35,003 bases of DNA from an uncultured Alphaproteobacteria bacterium (GTDB lineage: Bacteria; Pseudomonadota; Alphaproteobacteria; RF32; CAG-239). Below are positions 1-7,370 of the stretch, piece after piece. The stretch lies in NCBI GenBank assembly GCA_944390885.1, contig CALXRP010000003.1, positions 1-35,003 of the forward strand, read 5' to 3'. Below the pieces are notes generated by a model. That model saw nothing but the letters and a program-made list of their open reading frames with translations, did not search any database and was not told where the DNA came from. The position numbers and the translations under genes are program-made. Within the stretch, counting starts at the first letter, position 1. Every line of letters begins with the position of its first letter.

Positions 1-129
1 GGCGGGGCCTCCTTGCGCCGTAAGCCTCGCGCTTCTTAAAATCGCGCTCGCCAACTATCCGCTTCGAACTCTACGAGTTCAAATCTCGGAGTTCGCATAC
101 TAAAACACCAAAACCCTCCATTGGAGGGT
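1..129. repeat. 129-bp direct repeat, copy 1
   Basis: Positions 1-129 recur exactly at 170-298 (offset 169). The unit is GC-richer than the flanking genes. It contains nested short inverted repeats around CGAACTC/GAGTTCG and ends in the left arm of the terminator hairpin that is complete only after copy 2. The repeat may extend left beyond the window. No coding capacity is evident. Confidence 0.9.
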
Positions 130-169
130 AATATATTGGCGCAACCCCAACGGATTAGGGACTCCCGCG

Positions 170-298
170 GGCGGGGCCTCCTTGCGCCGTAAGCCTCGCG
201 CTTCTTAAAATCGCGCTCGCCAACTATCCGCTTCGAACTCTACGAGTTCAAATCTCGGAGTTCGCATACTAAAACACCAAAACCCTCCATTGGAGGGT
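170..298. repeat. 129-bp direct repeat, copy 2
   Basis: Exact copy of positions 1-129. This copy continues into the full hairpin at 268-312 beside tRNA-Glu. The 40-bp spacer between the copies (130-169) contains a stretch resembling the tRNA-Glu 3' end on the minus strand (TGGCGCAACCCCAACG against TGGCGACCCCAACG), which suggests duplication of the region downstream of a tRNA. Confidence 0.9.
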
Positions 299-312
299 TT
301 TGGTGTTTTAGT
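268..312 (-). terminator. Hairpin terminator of tRNA-Glu
   Basis: Perfect inverted repeat with 22-bp arms (268-289 and 291-312) around one central base. Read on the minus strand it directly follows the CCA of tRNA-Glu. The descending arm carries G-rich and then T-rich runs, as in a rho-independent terminator, although the T residues are interrupted. The symmetry means it could also act on plus-strand transcripts. Confidence 0.7.
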
Positions 313-387
313 GGCGACCCCAACGAGATTCGAACTCGTGTTCCCACCGTGAAAGGGTGGTGTCCTAGGCCTCTAGACGATGGGGTC
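312..387 (-). tRNA. tRNA-Glu (anticodon TTC)
   Basis: The 76-nt minus-strand sequence folds as a cloverleaf. The acceptor GACCCCA pairs with TGGGGTC, followed by discriminator G and an encoded CCA at 314-312. The anticodon loop is CTTTCAC with anticodon TTC, and the T loop is TTCGAAT. The D-arm and anticodon-arm text matches bacterial tRNA-Glu closely. A promoter lies just upstream and a hairpin immediately downstream, so it appears to be a single-gene transcript. Confidence 0.95.
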
Positions 388-404
388 ATTAGAAACTAGC
401 TGCA

Positions 405-433
405 TATATAAAGGTTATTTTTATTCCGGTCAA
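405..433 (-). promoter_or_regulatory. Sigma-70-type promoter of tRNA-Glu
   Basis: On the minus strand, TTGACC (433-428) and TATATA (410-405) are separated by 17 bp. Transcription would start near 398, about 10 nt before the mature tRNA 5' end at 387. This is a near-consensus promoter in the expected position. Confidence 0.75.
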
Positions 434-468
434 GATATTTTTTCAGATTTTTGTATTTTTTTTGTTTT

Positions 469-1653
469 TTATTGCGGAATGCCCGTTACCTCAACGATTT
501 TGCTCATCGGCACCAGTTTTATTCCTTTTTTTTCAAGTTCCGGCAACCAGGCCGCTAAAGCCTGGAACGTGCCGCTTTTCGGATGGCCGATTGCCACAGC
601 ATAGCCGTTCTTTCTGGCAATCCGTTCCGTCAGGCGCAATTGACCGTTAATATAATCGACATTATTTTCGTTATCCAAAAAAACATGCCGGTGGGCATAA
701 ACTACGCCGTGTTTTCCGGCTTCCACCCTGCCCACAGAACGCGGCGATGTTTTGGAATCCAAAAAGAACAGCCCATGCTCTTTTAAAACTTCCATAACTG
801 CCCCCAGCCGTTCCGAATCTTCCGTAAACAAGCTTCCCATATGATTGTTAATGCCTTTGACGCCGTCAAATTTTGACAACATTACTTCAAGCCTTTGTCT
901 GATTTCTTCCGGCGGCATTTTTGTGGTCAAAACATCCGGTGCCGCGTCTTTGTTGCTTTTGGCCTGCATCGGAACGTGAATCATAATTTCGTGTCCTGCT
1001 GACCGGGCTGCCGCCACCTGCTCGGGAAGTTTGCGCGCATAGGTCAGAAAAGACGAAGTCAGCGGCGCTTTCAAAGATATGATGTCTGCCGTACGTTTCG
1101 GGCTTATTCCCATGTCGTCAATCACAACGGCAACCACCGGCTGCGGCCCGAAATACAGGGGGCGTTTGGACGGCAACACTCCCATTTCCCGAATGCTGCG
1201 ATGGCCATGGTAAATATGATAATCTTTGCCATATTGACGTATGGCTTCGGCATCTGACATTTCCTCTTCATCAAGATAAGCTTCCGAAGGAAGTTCTTCT
1301 TCATAGGTTTCCTCAATCTTATCCATTTCGGCAATGTCATTAATCGTGGCGGCATCTTCTTCCGGCGTAAGAACCCGAGCCGCCAACTCGGCATCAAAAT
1401 CTTCAGAATCAATGATAAAAACTTCTTCGTCTTCGGATTGCTTCAAAAAGGAGGTATTATGTTCAATACAGCTTAAGCCGGCCGGACAAGGGATATTTTC
1501 TTTTTTTTCTGCGTCAGAGGTTATCTGGCTTATCTCAATTTTTGTTCCAACACTTTCCGGTTTTATTTCTGGGTGCACATCTTCAAGGGTTTCTAAAAAA
1601 AACCAGCTGAAAGAAAAAGCCAGGAATATTCCTAAAAGGAAACGGCAAACCAT
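469..1653 (-). CDS. Divergent polysaccharide deacetylase family protein, membrane-anchored
   Basis: The C-terminal ~230 residues match the divergent polysaccharide deacetylase family (PF04748, YibQ-like): VVIDDMG opens the barrel, followed by HVPMQ, NNHMGS, an LDSKTSP segment and a closing AIGHP motif. The family has the NodB-like fold and is presumed to act on envelope carbohydrate, but its substrate is not established. The N-terminus is one hydrophobic segment (VCRFLLGIFLAFSFSWFFL), then a long acidic linker, so the domain is probably periplasmic and anchored. The frame stays open to 1995, but that would overlap the divergent gene at 1868. ATG at 1653 is chosen because it places the membrane segment first. 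A TTG at 1710, preceded by AAGGG, is a real alternative. The function is family-level only. Confidence 0.8.
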   Translation of the reverse strand: MVCRFLLGIFLAFSFSWFFLETLEDVHPEIKPESVGTKIEISQITSDAEKKENIPCPAGLSCIEHNTSFLKQSEDEEVFIIDSEDFDAELAARVLTPEEDAATINDIAEMDKIEETYEEELPSEAYLDEEEMSDAEAIRQYGKDYHIYHGHRSIREMGVLPSKRPLYFGPQPVVAVVIDDMGISPKRTADIISLKAPLTSSFLTYARKLPEQVAAARSAGHEIMIHVPMQAKSNKDAAPDVLTTKMPPEEIRQRLEVMLSKFDGVKGINNHMGSLFTEDSERLGAVMEVLKEHGLFFLDSKTSPRSVGRVEAGKHGVVYAHRHVFLDNENNVDYINGQLRLTERIARKNGYAVAIGHPKSGTFQALAAWLPELEKKGIKLVPMSKIVEVTGIPQ

Positions 1654-1867
1654 CCGAATCCGGTTAAAAAATAACGAACGTTCCCGCCAGTCTTTTTTTT
1701 GAAAAAACAAAAGTACAGTCCCTTTTTGCCATAGAAATTCTTTTTCTGGCCGGATTGTAATCGCTGTCTTGAAATTTTTCAAGAAATATATCTTTTTTTT
1801 GCAAAAAATGACTGGATTTAAATGGTTTTTAAGACTATATTGTTCTTGAAAATTAGAGGGATAAGAG

Positions 1868-2920
1868 ATGAAAAAGAATGTGAAAGAATTTTTGAAAGCT
1901 GTCAGGAATAAAATGCTGACATTAGGGTTGACCGTTTCCGGGCTCGGAACGGCAGCTTCCACTGTGGCCAATACAGGCGGAAATTCGCCAACCACAGATG
2001 ATGCTCATACGGAAAATATGTCATTTGACTATAAGAAAAATTCATTTAACGTAACGGAGTTCAAGGCAAGCGGCGTTTATAAAGGCGGGATAGAGATTAA
2101 TTTTGCCGAATGTACTCCGCATCATTTGGGTTGGGTTTTTGAATCCGGGATGAAACCGGGAATCGTTGACGCCTCCAATTCTTATATCGGTTTGTTTCAG
2201 ATGGATCTGGGCGCAACCATGGCAACCTTTTTGAAAGAAAACAAAAATAAATTCCCGAAATTGGCCGCCTTGGGAAAAACAAAAGAAATGCGCACAATAA
2301 AAAACGGCCCTTTTCAAAAATTGTGGAAAGAAATGGACAGCCCTGAATTTCGTAAGGCTCAGGCTGACTTTATGGACAAGCACAAATATGCTCCGATCTT
2401 TGAAGAACTGCGCGAAGTTGACGGTCTGAATCTGGACAATCGCGGCGATGCTTTGCGCGGTGCCGTTATGTCTGCCTCCAACCAATATCGTAAGGATGTT
2501 GTCATTAAAATGGTAAAGGCGGCATATGCCGAGGCTGCACAAGGGAAAAGGCCGAAAGATGTTAAAACAGAAGATATTATCAGCCATTTCTATGATCAGC
2601 GGGTTAAACGTTCTCCCAGCTTGAAAAGCAGATTGCTCGGCGTTACAAATAAAAAGGGCAAAAAAATTGTATTTGGCGAAAAAGATATGGCTTTGGACTA
2701 TCAGCATTATCTTGAAAATACTCAAATGACGCTGTTTGCACAAAAAGATATGGAAAAGACACTTTCCATTCCGGTACCGGATTGGTCTGAAGGTGTTTTG
2801 TCCGTGGCCCCGAAAGATTCTTCCAAAGAAGTTATTGCCCCGTTGGCACTTAATACCTCGGCCAAAAAAAATATTTATAAAAAACGCGAAATCATCGAAC
2901 GGTTAAAACGGTCTCGTTGA
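1868..2920 (+). CDS. Exported lysozyme-like peptidoglycan hydrolase candidate
   Basis: A 350-residue protein with a good ribosome binding site (GAGGGATAAGAG before ATG). The start MKKNVKEFLKAVRNK followed by a weakly hydrophobic stretch rich in Ala, Gly and Thr looks like an export signal ending near residue 35. Residues ~80-180 resemble a lysozyme-superfamily domain seen in phage tail and VgrG-associated hydrolases: an FESG motif with a candidate catalytic Glu, then SYIGLFQMD, a long helical region and KAQADFMDKHKYAPIFEEL. The Lys-rich C-terminus has no recognised domain. It stands alone, divergent from the polysaccharide deacetylase gene and closed by a strong terminator. The proposed role is cell-wall cleavage or remodelling. 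The family assignment rests on motif resemblance only. Confidence 0.55.
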   Translation: MKKNVKEFLKAVRNKMLTLGLTVSGLGTAASTVANTGGNSPTTDDAHTENMSFDYKKNSFNVTEFKASGVYKGGIEINFAECTPHHLGWVFESGMKPGIVDASNSYIGLFQMDLGATMATFLKENKNKFPKLAALGKTKEMRTIKNGPFQKLWKEMDSPEFRKAQADFMDKHKYAPIFEELREVDGLNLDNRGDALRGAVMSASNQYRKDVVIKMVKAAYAEAAQGKRPKDVKTEDIISHFYDQRVKRSPSLKSRLLGVTNKKGKKIVFGEKDMALDYQHYLENTQMTLFAQKDMEKTLSIPVPDWSEGVLSVAPKDSSKEVIAPLALNTSAKKNIYKKREIIERLKRSR

Positions 2921-2929
2921 TTTTTGATC

Positions 2930-2956
2930 AAGCTCCTTTTTTGAAGGAGCTTTTTT
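2930..2956 (+). terminator. Rho-independent terminator
   Basis: AAGCTCCTT and AAGGAGCTT form a 9-bp stem with a short T-rich loop, followed by a run of T. It lies 10 nt after the stop of the lysozyme-like gene and just before the lexA promoter. Confidence 0.9.
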
Positions 2957-2957
2957 C

Positions 2958-2986
2958 TTGACTTTTTTACAGAACTAAAATAGAAC
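2958..2986 (+). promoter_or_regulatory. lexA promoter with alphaproteobacterial SOS operator
   Basis: GAACTAAAATAGAAC at 2972-2986 reads GTTC-N7-GTTC on the other strand, the LexA operator established for Alphaproteobacteria. A TTGACT -35 element (2958-2963) followed by 17 bp puts a weak -10 (TAGAAC, 2981-2986) inside the operator. LexA bound here would block its own promoter, as expected for autorepression. The operator match is exact; the -10 assignment is less sure. Confidence 0.85.
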
Positions 2987-3024
2987 ATTTATATTGCAAT
3001 TTATTCTAAAAAAGGATTGGTTTA

Positions 3025-3681
3025 ATGCTGACGCAAAAACAATACAAGCTTTTGATGTTTATTAATAAAATGATCAAAGAAACCGGCTGTCCGCCATCAT
3101 TTGACGAGATGAAAGACGCCATCGGCCTTAAATCAAAATCCGGTATTCATAATATGATTGAGGCGTTGTGTGAACGTAATTTTATCAAACGGCTGCCGCA
3201 TAAAGCACGAGCCTTGGAAGTTGTGCGGATGCCCAAACTCAAGCCAAGTTCTATTATTGAAGAAGAAAAAAAACGCGAACAGGCCATTCAAAACGGGATG
3301 ATCGAAATTCCTCTTTACGGACAAGTTGCCGCCGGTTTGCCGATTGATGCCATTGCCGATGAAAATGAGAAAATTTTTGTTCCTTTTGATATGGTTTCAC
3401 GCGGGTCGCATTATGCTCTTCATGTTTCCGGCGATTCAATGAAAGAGGCCGGTATCTTAAACGGTGACGTTGTTATCATCAAAAAAACAGAAACTGCCGA
3501 AAACGGCGATATCGTCGTGGCCTTGGTAGATGACGATGTGGCAACGCTGAAAAAATTTAAACGGGAAAAGGACATGGTTATGCTTATTCCGTTTAATGAA
3601 AATTACGATGTGCAAAAATATCTGGCTTCCCGGGTAAAAATCCAAGGGAAACTGGCCGGGCTTATTCGCAAATATGCCTGA
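3025..3681 (+). CDS. lexA: LexA, SOS-response repressor and autoprotease
   Basis: A 218-residue LexA. The N-terminal winged helix-turn-helix spans residues ~1-68 (PSFDEMKDAIGLKSKSGIHNMIEAL). The S24-type peptidase domain follows, with cleavage site A103-G104 (VAAGLP), nucleophile Ser138 in SGDSM and Lys176 in ATLKK. In response to DNA damage, RecA filaments stimulate self-cleavage and SOS genes are derepressed. The linker is a little longer than in E. coli LexA, as is common in alphaproteobacteria. The start has AAGGA about 9 nt upstream. The gene is monocistronic and carries its own SOS box. Its end lies 12 nt from the convergent end of the flagellar operon, with no obvious terminator between them. 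Confidence 0.97.
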   Translation: MLTQKQYKLLMFINKMIKETGCPPSFDEMKDAIGLKSKSGIHNMIEALCERNFIKRLPHKARALEVVRMPKLKPSSIIEEEKKREQAIQNGMIEIPLYGQVAAGLPIDAIADENEKIFVPFDMVSRGSHYALHVSGDSMKEAGILNGDVVIIKKTETAENGDIVVALVDDDVATLKKFKREKDMVMLIPFNENYDVQKYLASRVKIQGKLAGLIRKYA

Positions 3682-3693
3682 TCATAACCGGGA

Positions 3694-4875
3694 TCATTCT
3701 GAGATTGGGCGCGGACCGGTATAAATTTTGCTGTCAGCCGGAATTTCTTTGCTGATGCCTTTGCTCAGGTTATTTAGCCGTACAAATCCCATCTCTCCGT
3801 TATCCAGCATAATTCTTGCCCAAATGTTATCCGGCGTTTTGCCGGTCAGCCTTACGGTTGTTTGCCCGCGGAGTTCAGTAATTATATCAAACTCATCTGA
3901 CGGACCATACATTATCTTGGCGGCATTTTTCAGATGATACAAATTATTCAAACTTGAAGTATCGGCCGGAATATTCAAAATTTTGCTGACCATCATATCA
4001 TCAAAAGTTTCCCGCCCATCATTAAAGCGGACTTCTTGATTATAAATAATTTCTTTTTTGGCGGAAAAATAGCTCAACAACTCACTTTCCGATACAAATT
4101 TTGCGGTTGTCGGCACCAAAGCACCCAACAAAATTACGCCCGGCACAATCAGCTGAATATATTTTAGCATTGCAAAATTAAATTTTGGCAAGCTGACATC
4201 GGAATTTTCGCCCAGAAAATAAATCAATTTTCGAATCAGCCCCTGCTGATACGGATTGGCATAACTTAAAGCCTGAACTGCCGAGGCTAAAGCTTTATCT
4301 TTTTTATTCTCCTGAGCATATGCCAATGCATTATGCACCAAAAGAGTCAGGTTTTTCTGACGATTTTGGTTTATGCCGGAAAAGTTGTTTTTTATTGCCT
4401 GAATATTGCGAGCAAAAGCCGGCCACCCCCACCAGCCCAGCAGCCAGTTTTTCAATGAGGTTTGAAAGATTATGCCCGTTGCTTCTTTGGCATTGCAGAT
4501 TTCATCATGTTCTTCGTCCGAGGTTTTGACGATTTTTCCGACCACCCGGCGCAGCGAAAAAACACGCAGATACGGATTTTCCTGTCCGGCGCGATCCGAA
4601 TAGGGTTTTAGCGCAAACATGTCGGGAAAATCTTTTGCGGTATAAATTTGGGTCAGCAAATCGTAAAACAGACGGCTGTCCGCTTCTTTTAAAATGTCAT
4701 AAGCGACGGAAAGTTTTTGGAATTTTTCCGTGGCTTCCGGCCCGGAATTGTGATCCGGGTGCCACATTTTTGCCCGTTCGCGATAATTTTGTTTTATCTG
4801 GCTTTCATCCGCATCAAAAGGAACTCCCAAAATCTGATAATAGCCCAAAGCATCTGCCGTGTATTGCGTTGTCAT
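3694..4875 (-). CDS. Membrane J-domain (DnaJ-like) protein with SH3-like C-terminus
   Basis: A 393-residue protein. Residues ~12-72 form a J domain with the essential HPD at 39-41, the site through which J proteins stimulate DnaK ATPase. There is no G/F region, zinc finger or DnaJ C-terminal domain. A Trp-rich stretch (LLGWWGWPAF, ~145-154) and a hydrophobic segment at ~238-258 (IQLIVPGVILLGALVP) suggest membrane attachment. Residues ~312-370 (NAAKIMYGPSDEFDIITEL to GEMGFVRL) look like a bacterial SH3 domain, usually extracytoplasmic. If so, the J domain is cytoplasmic and the SH3 domain periplasmic. Its ATG overlaps the preceding stop as ATGA, so it is coupled to the FliK-like gene and is the last gene of the flagellar operon. 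Its client is unknown. Confidence 0.8.
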   Translation of the reverse strand: MTTQYTADALGYYQILGVPFDADESQIKQNYRERAKMWHPDHNSGPEATEKFQKLSVAYDILKEADSRLFYDLLTQIYTAKDFPDMFALKPYSDRAGQENPYLRVFSLRRVVGKIVKTSDEEHDEICNAKEATGIIFQTSLKNWLLGWWGWPAFARNIQAIKNNFSGINQNRQKNLTLLVHNALAYAQENKKDKALASAVQALSYANPYQQGLIRKLIYFLGENSDVSLPKFNFAMLKYIQLIVPGVILLGALVPTTAKFVSESELLSYFSAKKEIIYNQEVRFNDGRETFDDMMVSKILNIPADTSSLNNLYHLKNAAKIMYGPSDEFDIITELRGQTTVRLTGKTPDNIWARIMLDNGEMGFVRLNNLSKGISKEIPADSKIYTGPRPISE

Positions 4876-6560
4876 ATAAAAATACCGTCTTCCAAAGTTG
4901 CATCTCTGTTATCAGTTTCGCATATCTTTATAAAATTTTCTTTAACATTAATCTTCATATTGCCGCTGTAGCCAACCTCTTCCAATGATTTTTGAAACAG
5001 GCGCATCATCTCGCTGCAAAAATCGCGTTCCATATCTTTTTCTGTGCGGACAATCAGATCAAAGCGCTTATCTTTTGTGAAAGAAAAACCGTCAAGCTGA
5101 AAAGCGCCCAAAACAGAAAAAGAGGTATCGACCACAAAACGGACGGCAGACTTCTCTTTGCGGCGTTTTTCCTGCCGTTGCTGTTCTTCATCCTCCATTT
5201 TTTTTACGGCAATCCGAATCCGGTTAAAGATATTGTCACCGTAAAACGGAATGTTGATGATTTTCCAACCGGCATTTTCCTGAACCTGTGCATTCAAAAC
5301 CGTATTCAGCTTTTCCAAAACTTCTTTACCGTCCGTTCCGGCTGCATTCAACCTGTTTACATTGTCCGTTCCCAGCCAATGTTCCGCATTGCCGCTGCGG
5401 GCTGCCTTGACAAAAGATATTATATTGGCAAGCATTTTGCCGTTATTTTGCGGAATTTTTTCCAACAGCCGCCCTTCCATATCGGGCATTTCTTTGTTTT
5501 GAAGGAGTTCAAAAATATCTTTCAAACCCGGCGGCGTCAGTTTGGAAATATCGGTTCCGTTATTTTGAAGCAATCCGACAATTTGAAGCAGAATTTTTGC
5601 GTCTTCAGGAATTTTTAAAGACGTTTCAGGCACAAGCTGCCCGAAAGGGCTTTGCAATACCGGCCATAACTTTCCGTCTGCTTTTAACATTTCTGCCGGC
5701 AAAGTTAATTTGTCCGATGATGAAAGAACTCCGATAATCTCGGTTGTCATTTTTTGTACGATATTTTCAGGCAAAGCACCGCCATCTGCCGGAAGGTTAT
5801 TTTTAACCAAAGAAACAATCTGCCGTAATGTTTCCGGCAGAGCTGCATTTGACGAAGCCGGCACATTTTGTCCGCCAGAAGGTTGCAGCGGCGCTATTGC
5901 AATTTGCAGGCTGAAACGGTTCAGGTTTTCTGCCAAAGCCGATGCGGTATTTTGAGGAATTTGATTTTGAACAAAAATATTCTCCAGCGCCGTTCCCAAT
6001 TTTACCGGCAGCATTTTAACCAAAGAAGATAACGAATTGTTATTGTTACCAATCAGAATTCCGTCAGAAACGGCCGGATTTTTTGCGTTTTCAGCAGACT
6101 GAACAACCGTCCCGGAAGAGAGGTTGTTTCTGACCGGGCCGGCGGAAGCTTTTCCCATGGCATCTGCCGGCGTTCCGTCCGGCAGTATCGGGCGAGATAC
6201 AAAATTTTCAGGCCTTTCATTATTTATTGTCAGTATTTTTAATTCAAAAGCTTGCGGATTTTTAGAAACCAGGCGGGCGGAAATTTCCTGAATCTGATTA
6301 CCGGACAAACCGGCATTTTTTAATCCGGACAATGAGACCGGAATATCCAGCAAAACCTGTGATGTTACCCCTTTGATAACGGCCTGGAATTTTGAAAGGT
6401 CTGCCTGCCCGCCGGACGGCAGCAGCTCCAGCCGGATATTTTCGCCCAGACCCAGTTTTTGCAATTCCGGCGGCGGATTTTCTATTTGTATCGTCAGGCT
6501 GCCGTCAGAGGCATAATTCCCAAGTCCCGGAATATTTATTGAAGGAATCAGACTATCCAT
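4872..6560 (-). CDS. Putative flagellar hook-length control (FliK-like) protein
   Basis: A 562-residue protein with low sequence conservation. The long N-terminal and central region is rich in Asn, Gln, Ser, Pro and Ala (for example NNNNSLSSLVKMLP), and a compact C-terminal region (~residues 430-545) is rich in alternating hydrophobics (VRFVVDTSFSVLGAFQLDGF to LIVRTEKDM). That layout, a disordered ruler-like body plus a globular C-terminus, and the position at the end of a flagellar operon fit FliK, which sets hook length and switches export specificity at FlhB. The canonical FliK C-terminal motif is not evident, so this is inference from context and architecture. It overlaps flhG by 8 nt upstream and the J-domain gene by ATGA downstream. 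Confidence 0.5.
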   Translation of the reverse strand: MDSLIPSINIPGLGNYASDGSLTIQIENPPPELQKLGLGENIRLELLPSGGQADLSKFQAVIKGVTSQVLLDIPVSLSGLKNAGLSGNQIQEISARLVSKNPQAFELKILTINNERPENFVSRPILPDGTPADAMGKASAGPVRNNLSSGTVVQSAENAKNPAVSDGILIGNNNNSLSSLVKMLPVKLGTALENIFVQNQIPQNTASALAENLNRFSLQIAIAPLQPSGGQNVPASSNAALPETLRQIVSLVKNNLPADGGALPENIVQKMTTEIIGVLSSSDKLTLPAEMLKADGKLWPVLQSPFGQLVPETSLKIPEDAKILLQIVGLLQNNGTDISKLTPPGLKDIFELLQNKEMPDMEGRLLEKIPQNNGKMLANIISFVKAARSGNAEHWLGTDNVNRLNAAGTDGKEVLEKLNTVLNAQVQENAGWKIINIPFYGDNIFNRIRIAVKKMEDEEQQRQEKRRKEKSAVRFVVDTSFSVLGAFQLDGFSFTKDKRFDLIVRTEKDMERDFCSEMMRLFQKSLEEVGYSGNMKINVKENFIKICETDNRDATLEDGIFI

Positions 6561-7359
6561 TGATCAGTTTCCCGGCAATGGCTATCACATCTTCTGCGGC
6601 TTCCGATGTCGGGTAGCGTGTTAAAATAGAGGCCTGATTGCGAATAGAATCGCGGACTCTGGTGTCACGGCGGACAATTCCCAACAACGGCGGATTAATC
6701 TTTAGAAAATTGCGACAGGCTTTCAACAACGTATCATATGTCCGCTGTCCTTCCCGCAGCGAGTTTGCCTGATTGACCACAATGTTAATATCGCTGCGGC
6801 TATACTGCATGCTCATAATTTTGATAAAAGCATAAGCATCTGTCAATGATGTCGGTTCATCGGTACAAACAACAATGATTTTTTCCGCCAATCCGGATAA
6901 AATGCGCACCGGTTTTTCCACCCCGGCGCCCATATCCAAGATTACCTTATCGTAATTTCCGGACAAGGCGCTCAAATCCTCGCCTAATATCTGCAGCCGT
7001 CCGATCGGCAAAGAAGCCAGTCCGGCCGACCCCGAACGACCGGCGATAATATCAAAGTGTCCTTTATCATAATGATAAACGGCCTGATTCAGCGTTAAAG
7101 CGCCGGTCACAACGCTGCCCAGATCATATTTGGCCATTAATCCGAGCTGAATATCTATATTTGCCAAGCCTAAATCGCCGTCAAACAGGAGCGTGCGCTG
7201 ACGAAAGCCGCTTAAAGCATGAGCCAGGGTTATTGAAAACCAGGTTTTGCCGACGCCTCCTTTACCGGAAGCTACCGCAATCATATTGCGCCCTTTTCGG
7301 GCGGTGCGGGCTCCGGTGCCGCGCGGCATAATTTGCAAGGTTTCACTTATATTTTCCAT
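6553..7359 (-). CDS. flhG: FlhG/FleN/YlxH, MinD-like ATPase regulating flagellar number
   Basis: A 268-residue ParA/MinD-family ATPase. The deviant Walker A KGGVGKT is at 33-39, LLFDGDLGLANID at ~57-69 and VILDMGAG (switch II region) in mid-protein. There is a basic N-terminal leader (TGARTARKGRN). FlhG counteracts FlhF at the cell pole or membrane and limits flagellum number. The frame is open to 7455, but ATG at 7359 has a strong GAGAGG site and MENISETLQI is a typical start. An ATG at 7374 overlapping the flhF stop is less likely because its upstream site is weak. It sits directly after flhF, the usual order. In other bacteria it also dampens the master flagellar regulator. Confidence 0.92.
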   Translation of the reverse strand: MENISETLQIMPRGTGARTARKGRNMIAVASGKGGVGKTWFSITLAHALSGFRQRTLLFDGDLGLANIDIQLGLMAKYDLGSVVTGALTLNQAVYHYDKGHFDIIAGRSGSAGLASLPIGRLQILGEDLSALSGNYDKVILDMGAGVEKPVRILSGLAEKIIVVCTDEPTSLTDAYAFIKIMSMQYSRSDINIVVNQANSLREGQRTYDTLLKACRNFLKINPPLLGIVRRDTRVRDSIRNQASILTRYPTSEAAEDVIAIAGKLING

Positions 7360-7370
7360 ATCCACCTCTC

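Noticed and set aside
1..298. Possible CRISPR array
   Set aside because: Only two long (129-bp) copies with one 40-bp spacer and no cas genes in the window; the unit contains a terminator half and is not a CRISPR repeat.
1654..1995. N-terminal extension of the polysaccharide deacetylase frame to 1995
   Set aside because: It begins at a GTG inside the divergent lysozyme-like gene, lacks a ribosome binding site and would place the membrane segment after a long non-conserved stretch. A TTG start at 1710 remains possible.
4992..5618. 208-residue open frame on the plus strand
   Set aside because: Antisense to the FliK-like gene; its composition is that of a shadow frame and no ribosome binding site is visible.
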